This document shows, in pieces, positions 13,418-21,900 of a DNA stretch of 22,370 nucleotides. Numbering within the stretch: the first letter of the stretch is position 1; each line of letters begins with the position of its first letter. The position numbers and the translations under genes were made by a program. Origin of the DNA: an uncultured Collinsella sp. (GTDB lineage Bacteria > Actinomycetota > Coriobacteriia > Coriobacteriales > Coriobacteriaceae); assembly GCA_958405195.1 (NCBI GenBank), contig CATYDM010000032.1, positions 1 to 22,370 of the forward strand. The letters are read 5' to 3'. The notes below the pieces were generated by a model that saw only the letters and a program-made list of their open reading frames with translations, was not told the DNA's origin and ran no database searches.

Positions 13418-15487
13418 ATGGGTGCTCCCAAGACCGGTAACGTAAGGAACGTGGTGCTCGTAGGCCAAGGCGGGGTGGGCAAGACTTCACTCGCCGAGGC
13501 CATGCTCCACCTTTCCGGCAAGACCGCCCGCCTGGGCGGCCACGACGGCACCAAGCCCACGCTCGACTATGACCCCGAAGAGGTCAAGCGTGCATTTTCC
13601 ATCTCGACGACCATCGCGCCGATCGACTGGAAGGGCGCGCGCATCAATGTGCTCGATGCCCCGTGCTACCCCGATTTTATCGGCGACGCCTTTGCCGCGA
13701 TGAGCGTCTGCGAGACGGCTCTGTTTGTGGTCGACGCCGAGGCCGGCCCACAGCCTACGACGGTTAAGCTCTGGTATGCCGCCGAGGACCTGCGTCTGGC
13801 GCGTGCGGTGTTCGTAAACCGCCTGTCGCGCTCCGAGGCCAGCTTTGCGACCACGATGGACCTGCTGCAAGAGCGCTTTGGCACGCGCCTGGGCGCCGTG
13901 ACCCTTCCCTGGGGCGAGGGCGAGGACTTTGACGGCATCATCGACCTGGTGCGCATGAAGGCGCGCCATTGCAACGGCACCGAAGCCGTTGAGTCGGAGA
14001 TTCCCGAGGAGTATCGTGCCCAGGCCGAGGAGGCCCATGACCATCTGTGCGAGTTGGTGGCCGAGGCCGACGATGAGCTGATGATGAAGTACCTGGAAGG
14101 CGAGGAGACGCTGACGCAGGAGGAGCTTGAGGGCCTGCTGTCGAAGGCGATCGCCGAGCGCATCTTTGTGCCGGTCTTTGCGGGCGATTGCATTAAGGAG
14201 CAGGGCGTCAACTCGCTGATGGACGACATCGCGACGTACTTCCCGGCGCCGACCGACTACGGCGAGATGCCGCTCATCGACGGTGATTCGCTCAAAATCT
14301 CGAGCGACGATGACCGTCCGGTGGCGTTTGTGTTTAAGACCCTGGCCGATCCGCAGCAGGGTCGCATCAGCTTTATCAAGGTGCTGACGGGTACGCTTGA
14401 GCCGGGTCTTGAGCTGATCAACGCGCGTACCCGCAAGGGCGACCGTCTGGCTCACCTGTATGTGATGTGCGGCCGCGATATGACCGAGGTCGGTCACGCC
14501 TATGCCGGCGACATCATCGTGGCGCCCAAGCTGGCTGCCGAGACGGGCGACACGCTCTCGATTACCGGTAAGGTCGAGGCCGCGGCGTTTAAGTTCCCCA
14601 ACTCGCAGTACCGCATTGCCATCGAGGCCGAGAATCGCGGCGACGAAGAGAAGCTCTACACGTTTATCGAGAAGGCCTGCAAGGCCGATCCGACCATGAG
14701 CATCGACCGCGACGAGGAGACCGGCCAGACCATTATCTCCGCCGTTGGTGAGGCGCAGGTTTCGGTGCTGCTCAACCGTTTGGAGGATCGCACCAAGGTC
14801 GTGGCCAAGAGCGTGCCGATCCGCATTCCGTATCGCGAGACCATCCGCCGCACGGCGAGCGCCCAGGGTCGCCACAAGAAGCAGACCGGTGGCGCCGGTC
14901 AGTACGGCGACTGCTGGCTGCGCGTGGAGCCGCTTATTGGGCCCGACGGCACGAGCGACGGCTACGAGTTTGTGGATGAGGTCGTGGGCGGCCGCATTCC
15001 GCGCTCGCTGATCCCCGCCGTGGACAAGGGTGTCCAGGAGACCATGAAGGACGGCATCATTGCCGGCTACCCGCTCACGGGCATTCGCGTGGCTGTGTAC
15101 GACGGCTCGTATCACAGCGTCGACTCCAACGAGATGGCGTTCCGCGCGGCGGCTCGCATCGGCCTGCGCAAGGCATGCGCCGATGCCGACCCGGTGGTGC
15201 TGGAGCCCATTGAGGAAATTACGGTGACCATCCCCGAGAGCTACGCCGGCGCTGTGATGGGCGACATCTCGGCATCGCGCGGTCGCGTGACGGGCATGGA
15301 GACCGATGAGCGCGGCGATACCGTGGTCATCGCCCAGGCGCCGTTGGCCGAGCTGACGGATTATTCGACGCGCCTGCGCTCTATCACGCGCGGCACGGGC
15401 GACTTTACCATGAAGCCCGCCGGCTACGAGCAGGTGCCCTACGATGTTCAGGCCAAGCTCGTGGAGCTGTACAACGCGGGAAGGTAG
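13418..15487 (+). CDS. EF-G-like translational GTPase paralogue with degraded G motifs, 689 aa
   Basis: It has the full EF-G domain order: a G domain (1-~270), domain II from about 300 (PVAFVFKTLADPQQGRISFI), domain III, domain IV (GGAGQYGDCWLRVEPL in place of the EF-G GGRGQYGHV block) and domain V with AVMGDISASRGRVTGME. The P-loop GQGGVGKT (16-23) is intact. G3 reads DAPCYPDF (80-87) where EF-G has DTPGHVDF, so both the glycine and the catalytic histidine are replaced. G4 reads NRLS (134-137) instead of NKxD. It therefore belongs to the actinobacterial EF-G-like group (FusA2-type), whose function is unresolved; it is not the main fusA. The ATG at 13418 is chosen over 13307 because of AAGGAGG. 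It is monocistronic and ends at a strong terminator. Confidence 0.9.
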   Translation: MGAPKTGNVRNVVLVGQGGVGKTSLAEAMLHLSGKTARLGGHDGTKPTLDYDPEEVKRAFSISTTIAPIDWKGARINVLDAPCYPDFIGDAFAAMSVCETALFVVDAEAGPQPTTVKLWYAAEDLRLARAVFVNRLSRSEASFATTMDLLQERFGTRLGAVTLPWGEGEDFDGIIDLVRMKARHCNGTEAVESEIPEEYRAQAEEAHDHLCELVAEADDELMMKYLEGEETLTQEELEGLLSKAIAERIFVPVFAGDCIKEQGVNSLMDDIATYFPAPTDYGEMPLIDGDSLKISSDDDRPVAFVFKTLADPQQGRISFIKVLTGTLEPGLELINARTRKGDRLAHLYVMCGRDMTEVGHAYAGDIIVAPKLAAETGDTLSITGKVEAAAFKFPNSQYRIAIEAENRGDEEKLYTFIEKACKADPTMSIDRDEETGQTIISAVGEAQVSVLLNRLEDRTKVVAKSVPIRIPYRETIRRTASAQGRHKKQTGGAGQYGDCWLRVEPLIGPDGTSDGYEFVDEVVGGRIPRSLIPAVDKGVQETMKDGIIAGYPLTGIRVAVYDGSYHSVDSNEMAFRAAARIGLRKACADADPVVLEPIEEITVTIPESYAGAVMGDISASRGRVTGMETDERGDTVVIAQAPLAELTDYSTRLRSITRGTGDFTMKPAGYEQVPYDVQAKLVELYNAGR

Positions 15488-15544
15488 CAAGCCCGCGCGT
15501 AACGTCGCGTGACATAACTCCAATTTGGGTTGGGGACGGTTGTG

Positions 15545-15580
15545 GCCCGCTCCGGACAAGGTTCCGGAGCGGGCTTTTCT
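15545..15580 (+). terminator. Terminator of the EF-G-like gene
   Basis: A perfect 12-bp stem, GCCCGCTCCGGA (15545-15556) with TCCGGAGCGGGC (15563-15574), over a six-base loop, followed by TTTTCTT. Confidence 0.95.
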
Positions 15581-15660
15581 TCTGCGACGAGCCGTTTGTC
15601 TAACGCTGTATCATTCGGCGCGCGATGCGAGCCGGGCGCTCGGAGCCTGCCCACCTCCCC

Positions 15661-15740
15661 GGTGACAAAAGCGACGTAATCGGGGCACGCGGGTGACTCT
15701 TTGGCGTATGAGGGGCCCGGACGTGCACACCGCGGGTGAC
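15661..15740 (+). promoter_or_regulatory. Three phased GGTGAC boxes upstream of the PTS operon
   Basis: GGTGAC occurs at 15661-15666, 15692-15697 and 15735-15740. The last two share the longer GCGGGTGAC, and the first and third continue as ACAAA(A)GCG. Start-to-start distances are 31 and 43 bases, about three and four helical turns, so all lie on nearly the same DNA face. The third ends 10 bases before the candidate -35. The 333-base gap from 15488 to 15820 otherwise holds a terminator and the promoter. Confidence 0.42.
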
Positions 15741-15750
15741 AAAGCGCCCG

Positions 15751-15779
15751 TTAAGCGGTTTGCCCATACCTCCTAAACT
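15751..15779 (+). promoter_or_regulatory. Candidate promoter of the PTS operon
   Basis: TTAAGC (15751-15756), 17 bases, then TAAACT (15774-15779), 41 bases before the first start codon. Both hexamers are weak matches, which would fit a promoter that needs an activator. Confidence 0.33.
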
Positions 15780-15820
15780 AAAAGGCGTAGAGAAACGACA
15801 ACAAACGAGAGGAGGCAGAC

Positions 15821-16264
15821 ATGGCACTGTTCGATTCGACACACACGCTCGATGCCGTCGACGCCGCCGACCAGAACGCCGTCTTCGAGGCCCTCGCCGC
15901 GAAGGCCGTGGAACTGGGCGTCGCCGCCGATGCGTCCGCTATCGTCTCCGACCTTCATGAGCGCGAGGCCGAGGCTTCTACGGGCTTTGGTAACGGCGTG
16001 GCTGTCCCGCATACCAAGAGCGCCAACGTCGGTACCCCCGCCATTCTCTTCGCGCGCCTGACCGCGCCCGTCGAGTGGCACGCGCTCGACGACGCTCCCG
16101 TCGACACGGTCATCAACATCCTTGTCCCCGAGAGTGGCAGCGACACCCATCTGCAGCTGCTCGCCAAACTGGCGCGTCGCCTCGTGCACAAGGATTTCGT
16201 CGACCATCTCAAGGGCGACTCCATCGAAGACGTGTGCGCCCTCATCCAGGGCGTCGTCGGATAG
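15821..16264 (+). CDS. PTS system fructose-family EIIA component, 147 aa
   Basis: A cytoplasmic phosphocarrier that takes phosphate from HPr and passes it to EIIB. The active-site block GFGNGVAVPHTKS places the phosphorylated histidine at H64, in the usual PTS_EIIA type-2 (fructose/mannitol) context. VLVPESGSDTHLQLLAKLARRL-like helices follow (INILVPES... at about 105-127). The length is normal for a free EIIA. The Shine-Dalgarno GAGGAGG lies six bases before the ATG. It is the first gene of a PTS operon, with 45 bases to EIIBC. No fruK (1-phosphofructokinase) gene is adjacent, which argues against simple fructose use. Confidence 0.94.
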   Translation: MALFDSTHTLDAVDAADQNAVFEALAAKAVELGVAADASAIVSDLHEREAEASTGFGNGVAVPHTKSANVGTPAILFARLTAPVEWHALDDAPVDTVINILVPESGSDTHLQLLAKLARRLVHKDFVDHLKGDSIEDVCALIQGVVG

Positions 16265-16309
16265 CAGGTAATGTTCAACCCCGTGTGAAAGGAAAGAGGG
16301 GAGAAGCAT

Positions 16310-17737
16310 ATGGCAAAGTCAATCGTGGCCGTCACCAACTGCCCGGCCGGCATTGCACACACCTACATGGTGGCCGAGGCGATCAAGACGAAGGGCATCG
16401 AGCTAGGTTATGAGGTTCACGTCGAGACCCAGGGTGCCAGCGGCGTCGAGAACAAGCTTACGCCCGAGCAGATCAAGGAGGCCGACTACGTCGTCCTCGC
16501 GCTCGGTCGCGGCATGAACGATGACGATCGTGTTCGCTTCGACGGCAAGAAGGTCGTTGAAGTGCCCGTTTCCGAGGCCCTCAAGCGCATCGACAGCCTT
16601 ATGGGTAACCTTGAGAGTGAGGCCAAGGTCTTCCAGGCCTCCGCGGTCAAGCTTGGCGCCAAGCAGGAGAGCGTCACCACCGGCATCATGAGCTACCTCA
16701 TGGCCGGCGTCTCCGCGGCCCTGCCGTTTGTCATCGGCGGCGGCGTGCTCATGGCCATCGGCTCCATCATGGCCCAGTTCGGCGCGCCCAACGTGGCCCC
16801 CGGCGACGGCCAGATGGCTTCGCTCGCCTGGGTGCTCAACACCATCGGCGGCCTGGGATTCACGTTCATGATTCCGATGATGGGCGCCTTTATCGCCAAC
16901 GCCATCGGCGATAAGCCCGCTATCATGCCCGCCTTCATCTGCAGCTACCTCGCCAACAGCACCGACTTGCTCGGCACCGAGGTCGGCGCTGGCTTCCTTG
17001 GCGCCTGCGTAATTGGCCTTGCAATCGGCTACTTCGTCAAGGCGATGAAAAAGATCAACCTGGGCAAGAACTTCCAGTCCCTGCTCGGCTTCCTGATCAT
17101 CCCGGTCGTGACGCTCTTTATCTTTGGCCTGGGCACGTACTATATCATCGGCCCGGCCATGTCCTGGCTTATGAACGCCTTCGTCGGCCTGTTGAGCTCT
17201 ATCCCGAGCTCGATGAAGCTCGTCGCCGCCTTCCTGGTAGGCGCCATGCTCGCCTTCGACATGGGCGGCCCGGTCAACAAGGCCGCTTGGTTCTTCTCCT
17301 TCTCCTTGCTGGGCTCCGGCGTGTACGACTGGTACGGCATCGTAGGCGTCGTGACGATCCTTCCGCCGATGGCCGCTGCCATCGCTACCTGGATCCGTCC
17401 GAAGCTCTTCACGCAGGCCGAGCGCGACTCCGCAATCCCTGCGCTCATTGTCGGCGCAACCGTCGCCACCGAGCCGGCTATCCCCTATGCCCTGGCCGCA
17501 CCCCTGCCTATGATCTCCGCGAACGTCATCGCCGGCGGCGTCGCCGGTGCCATCTCCATGGCCCTTGGCGTCCAGCGCATCGCTCCGGGCATCGGCATCT
17601 TCGATCCATTCCTGGGCCTCATCTACCCGGCGACCAGCTACTACATCGCCGTCGCTGTGGGTCTGGTCCTGAACATCGCCCTCATCATCGTCTTCAAGTC
17701 CGCTTGGATGAAGAAGCGCGAGGCTCAGAACGCCTAA
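16310..17737 (+). CDS. PTS system fructose-family EIIBC component, 475 aa
   Basis: The membrane transporter that phosphorylates its sugar during uptake. The EIIB domain (1-~100) has the phosphorylated cysteine C11 in VTNCPAGIAHTYMVAEA. EIIC begins about residue 120 and has several hydrophobic helices. GGPVNKAA (319-326) is the conserved fructose-family motif. At 387-394 it reads TEPAIPYA, where fructose permeases typically have (S/T)EGAIPFA followed by a DP; here AAPLP follows. The sugar may therefore differ from fructose. The ATG at 16310 has AGAGGGGAGAAG before it. It pairs with the upstream EIIA and is followed by a C-S lyase gene. Confidence 0.93.
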   Translation: MAKSIVAVTNCPAGIAHTYMVAEAIKTKGIELGYEVHVETQGASGVENKLTPEQIKEADYVVLALGRGMNDDDRVRFDGKKVVEVPVSEALKRIDSLMGNLESEAKVFQASAVKLGAKQESVTTGIMSYLMAGVSAALPFVIGGGVLMAIGSIMAQFGAPNVAPGDGQMASLAWVLNTIGGLGFTFMIPMMGAFIANAIGDKPAIMPAFICSYLANSTDLLGTEVGAGFLGACVIGLAIGYFVKAMKKINLGKNFQSLLGFLIIPVVTLFIFGLGTYYIIGPAMSWLMNAFVGLLSSIPSSMKLVAAFLVGAMLAFDMGGPVNKAAWFFSFSLLGSGVYDWYGIVGVVTILPPMAAAIATWIRPKLFTQAERDSAIPALIVGATVATEPAIPYALAAPLPMISANVIAGGVAGAISMALGVQRIAPGIGIFDPFLGLIYPATSYYIAVAVGLVLNIALIIVFKSAWMKKREAQNA

Positions 17738-17757
17738 GTCTCGATAGAATAATTAGT

Positions 17758-17797
17758 CCTGCGGGGTCGCCGGTCTGTTCGGCGGCTCCGCAGGTTT
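17758..17797 (+). terminator. Intercistronic hairpin after EIIBC (attenuator or weak terminator)
   Basis: A 15-bp stem, CCTGCGG (17758-17764) with CCGCAGG (17788-17794) extended inward by GGTCGCCG/CGGCGGCT with wobbles, over a GTCTGTT loop. Only TTT follows. It may reduce expression of the downstream lyase and regulator relative to the transporter, or protect the EIIBC mRNA end. Confidence 0.5.
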
Positions 17798-17816
17798 CAA
17801 TGAAAGGAATGGGGAA

Positions 17817-18980
17817 ATGCGTTACGACTTCGATCGCGTCATCGACAGAATGGGTACCTACAGCACCCAATGGGACTATGCGGCCGACCGGTTTGGCAGC
17901 GCAGACGTGCTTCCCTTTTCCATCTCGGACACCGACTTCGCCGTGCCCGGCGAGGTCATGGATGCCCTCCGCGCCCGCATGGAACACCCCATCTTTGGCT
18001 ATACCCGCTGGAACCATAGTGACTACAAGGGTAGTGTTGCCGGCTGGTTTGCCAGGGACGGGGCGTCCCACGTGGACATGGACTGGGTAGTGTACAGCCC
18101 GAGCGTCATCTTCTCGGCCGCGACGGTCATTCGTCTGGTGAGCGAGCCGAATGACGCCGTGGTGACGCTCACTCCCATGTACGACGCCTTCTACGGCCTG
18201 ATTGAGGGCAACGGGCGCGAGCTTGTGGCCGTTGCTCAGGCGAGCGCCATGGACGGCTACGGCCTCGATTGGGATGCCCTTGAGGTGGCGCTTGCCCGCC
18301 CCGAGGCAAAGATTATGCTGCTCACCAACCCGCATAACCCCACAGGCAAGGTCTTCACGGCAGGCGAGCTTGCTCGTATTGTGGAGCTCTGCCATGCCAA
18401 CGGGGTCTTTCTCATTTCGGATGACATCCATCGCGATATGATTCTGGGCGAAACTCCCTACACACCCGTGACGAACATCACGCGTGAGGGCGTGGCGCTG
18501 CTGTGTTCGGCCTCCAAGACGTTCAACACGCCCGGGCTCATCGGGTCCTATGCGCTCATCCCCGACGATGACCTGCGCGAACGCTTCCTGTTTGAGCTCA
18601 AGCAAAAAAACGCCCTGTCGAGCGTGAGTATCTTGGGGATGACTGCCCAGATGGCGGCGTATCGCTCGTGCTCCGAGTATGCGGACGAGCTTGTGGCCTA
18701 TATTCGCGGCAACATGCAGGCGCTCAAGGATTTCCTTGCCGCCAATCTGCCCGAGATCCGCTTTGCGGTGCCGCAGGGGACCTATCTTGCCTGGATGGAT
18801 GCCTCGGGCCTGGGGTTGGATGCGGCCGAGCTCCAGCGCCGGCTCGTTGAGGTGGGCCATGTGGGCATCATGTCGGGCGAGACGTACGGCGGTGCTGGGT
18901 ACCTGCGCATGAATCTCGCCTGTTCGCGCTCGAAGGTCGAAAGGGGGATGGAGCGGATGCTCGCCGGCATCCGCTCGTAG
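17817..18980 (+). CDS. MalY/PatB-family PLP enzyme, putative C-S lyase, 387 aa
   Basis: A fold-type I PLP enzyme of the MalY/PatB group, which performs beta-elimination on cystathionine or S-substituted cysteines to give pyruvate, ammonia and a thiol. The N-terminal FDRVIDRMGTYSTQWDY and PFSISDTDFAVP are family signatures. NPHNPTGK (171-178) and SDDIHRDM (201-208) contact PLP, and K234 in SASKTFNTPGL is the Schiff-base lysine. The C-terminal YLRMNLACSRSKVERGMERM carries the carboxylate-binding arginine. The start has GAAAGGAATGGGG upstream. It lies in the PTS operon and is followed after four bases by the fused regulator-peptidase gene. E. coli MalY also moonlights as a repressor partner, so a regulatory role cannot be excluded. 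Confidence 0.93.
   Translation: MRYDFDRVIDRMGTYSTQWDYAADRFGSADVLPFSISDTDFAVPGEVMDALRARMEHPIFGYTRWNHSDYKGSVAGWFARDGASHVDMDWVVYSPSVIFSAATVIRLVSEPNDAVVTLTPMYDAFYGLIEGNGRELVAVAQASAMDGYGLDWDALEVALARPEAKIMLLTNPHNPTGKVFTAGELARIVELCHANGVFLISDDIHRDMILGETPYTPVTNITREGVALLCSASKTFNTPGLIGSYALIPDDDLRERFLFELKQKNALSSVSILGMTAQMAAYRSCSEYADELVAYIRGNMQALKDFLAANLPEIRFAVPQGTYLAWMDASGLGLDAAELQRRLVEVGHVGIMSGETYGGAGYLRMNLACSRSKVERGMERMLAGIRS
18951..18976 (+). other. Perfect hairpin at the lyase/regulator junction
   Basis: GAGCGGATGC (18951-18960), loop TCGCCG, GCATCCGCTC (18967-18976). It ends two bases before the lyase stop codon and nine bases before the next ATG (18985), where no good Shine-Dalgarno sequence is seen. 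The purine-rich AAGGGGGATGG just upstream (18941-18951) is the nearest candidate, so ribosomes finishing the lyase may be needed to start the next gene. Confidence 0.5.
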
Positions 18981-18984
18981 CGGC

Positions 18985-21900
18985 ATGATCAGCAAGAGAC
19001 AGAGACAGCTCCTGCGGGCGCTCGACGACGGTCCACGCTCCGGCGCCGAGCTCGCCGAGGCACTCGGCGTCTCCCGCCGTACCGTGGTGCGCGAAGTGGC
19101 GAGCGCGAGCGCGTGGCTCGAGTCCGTGGGTGCCGGCACCATCTCGAGCGATCCCAACTACCATCTGGTGGTCACGTCCGAGGACGCAATCGCCTCCGTC
19201 CTGTCGCAGGACCTCACCGATGAGGCGCGTGTCCTCATGTGCGTGCTCTCCCGACCGGGGATCTCGACGGTGCAGGTTTCGGGGGAGACTTATCTCTCGG
19301 TCCGCTCCGTGCGTGCAGCGATGGATGAGATCAACGTTCGGCTGCGCGGAGTCGTTGCGCTCGAGGCACGTGTGGGCTACGGGATCGATGCAGACTTTAG
19401 CGGCATGGGGCCGGCGGATCTCTTGGCGGCGCTCGCCATCGACAATACTGGTATTGCCGCCGAGCTCGAGCGCTCGTGCGGTTGGGACACCCTGATGCGC
19501 CTGATCGGCGAGCGGGGCGAGGAATATCGCCTACTCATGGAGCCGTATCTGTCACAGCGCCAGCTGAGGATGCAGGCGCTTGCTGCCGTCTGGTGCAGCG
19601 CGTGGCTCGTGCCCGATGCCCCGGGTGGGGCAGATGCCGGCGCGCGTGCCGTCACCGAGTTCCAGCAGCGCAAGAAGGACCTGCTCTACCGCCTGGTCAC
19701 GTGCCGTGCGGCCATCCTGGCGCGCATCGGCGAGGTGCTCGCCTCGCACGGCATCAAGTCGACGCGCGAGGACCTCGGTAGTCTTATCTTCGACCATGTA
19801 CTGCGCTGCGCTCTCTTTCCCACGCTCATGTCGGTGGAGATCCAAAAGCAGATGCGCGGGATCCGTATGGAGCATCCGTTTGAGTTCGACTTTGGCGCTG
19901 ATCTCTCCGAGTGCCTGCGCGCATTTGACGAGCATCTGTTTGTGGAGCCCGACTTCCTCTCGCTCTACGTGCTGGCTTCGCTGGAGCACTTTACGCGCCA
20001 TCCCGTGAGCCTACTTTTGGTCTGCGGGCGCCCTTCTGTGGCGACCATCAACAAATCCCTGATCGAGCGCGGCGTCGACGGCGTCGAGGTCGAGCTCGTG
20101 GACAGCGAGCCGCTCGCCCGGCACGCGCTTGAGGACGGATCGTTTGACCTGGTGGTGGGCGACGCCGCGGCAGCGCGAAACTTTAAGGCCGCACGTGAAT
20201 GGGACCTCTCGTTTTCGGGCGTGCTCTCGGCCTACGAGGTCGACCGCATCCGCCAGATGGAGCTGCGTGTGCTCTACGAGCGCGATATCGCGAGCCTGCT
20301 ACCGCGCGCGAGCTATCTTGAGCTGCATGTTGAGGCCGGCGACTACCTCGATGAACTGTCGCGCGCCCTCGGCGGGCTGGTGGCAGCGCATGCGATCTCG
20401 GCAGATGAGGCGGCCCTCATCATGGACCGCGAATGCCAGGGCGACCGCCTGCAGCTGGGACATGTCGCGTTCCCGCATACCATCACGCCGGTCGCTGCCT
20501 CGACGTTTCGCCTGCTCGCTATCATGCCCGATGCGCCTCTTCGCGACGGCGACGAGCAGATCGACCTAGTGGTGGTGACGCTTGCGAGCCAGCGCCTGGC
20601 CGACAAGAGCAGCATGTTCAACTATCTGTTCTCCGTGCTGCACGATGCTGAGCGCGCCGGTGTGCGCTTGCCGCACACCTACGAGGAGACCGTCGCTATG
20701 CCGAGGAGAAGAGCGATGAGTGACGAGGCGATGGGGGCGCGCGGGGCGCTTGCGGCCGCATATGGCGTGGCGGGCGCTACTGGATCGATAACGGGGGCTG
20801 GGCTGACGCCGGCTGCCGAGATCCGCGCCTATGTGGATGAGGTCTGGCCGAGCTTTCTTGATGATCTTGAGGCGCTCGTGGTCGTGCCGAGCGTGGTCGA
20901 CGAGTCGCGCGCCGTGGCGGGCGCCCCGTGGGGCATGGAATGTCATCGTGCGCTTTGCGTTGCGATGGATGTGGCGCGCCGCCAGGGGCTTTCGGTCGTT
21001 GACTGCGATGGGTACGTCGCGTATGGCGAGCTTGCCGGTGAGACGCCCGAACAGGTGGCGACGATTGCCCATGTGGACGTGGTTCCAGCGGGCGAGGGCT
21101 GGACGGTCGAACCCTATGCTTTAACGCGTCGCGAGGGCGTGCTTATGGGCCGCGGCGTGCTCGATGACAAGGGCGCGGCGCTGGCCTCGATCTATGCTGC
21201 CGGGTTTTTGGCGCGCCGCGTGCGCAACGGCTGGAAGCCGCAGCGGACGCTCCGCTGCATCTTGGGCGCCTCGGAGGAGGCGGGCATGATGGACGTGCGT
21301 CGCTACCTAACGGATCACGAACCGCCGGCATTTTTGTTCACACCCGATGCCGAGTTTGCCGTCTGCTGCGGGGAGAAAGGCTGCGTCAACGCCGAGGTCT
21401 CGCGCGCGGTCGACAGCGCCGGGGCAATCATCGAGCTTACGGGCGGCGTGGCGAGAAACGCGGTGCCCGCCCGTGCCGAAGCGCTCGTGTGCATGGACGC
21501 CTGCGTGGATGGGTTACCCCGCGCCGAGGGGATCGATGTGGAGCCCGTCGGCGACGGCACTGCCCGCATTGTGGCCCACGGCGTCGCCGGGCATGCCGCC
21601 GAACCGGCGGGTACGGTGAACGCCATCGGCGTGTTGGCGGCCTATCTGGCCGCATGCGGTGTCTGCAGCGCGGCCGAGCGCGAGTTCCTCGGCTTTTGCA
21701 AGCGGGCCCTTGGTGTATGGGACGGCTCCGGCTTGGGAATCGATGTCGCAGACGAGCTGTTCGGCGGCCTCACGTGTATCGGCGGAACTATACGCACTCA
21801 GGCGGGGAGCTTTGTGCTCACGCTCGATGCGCGCCTTCCGGGTGCGGCCGATGTCGGGCAGGTGGGCCGTCGCATCGAGGACGTTGCGCGCGAGTACGGC

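Noticed and set aside
13487..15559. 690-codon open frame antisense to the EF-G-like gene
   Set aside because: The plus strand carries a full EF-G domain series with a ribosome site and terminator. The antisense product is low-complexity Arg/His/Leu/Ala and starts in the terminator stem.
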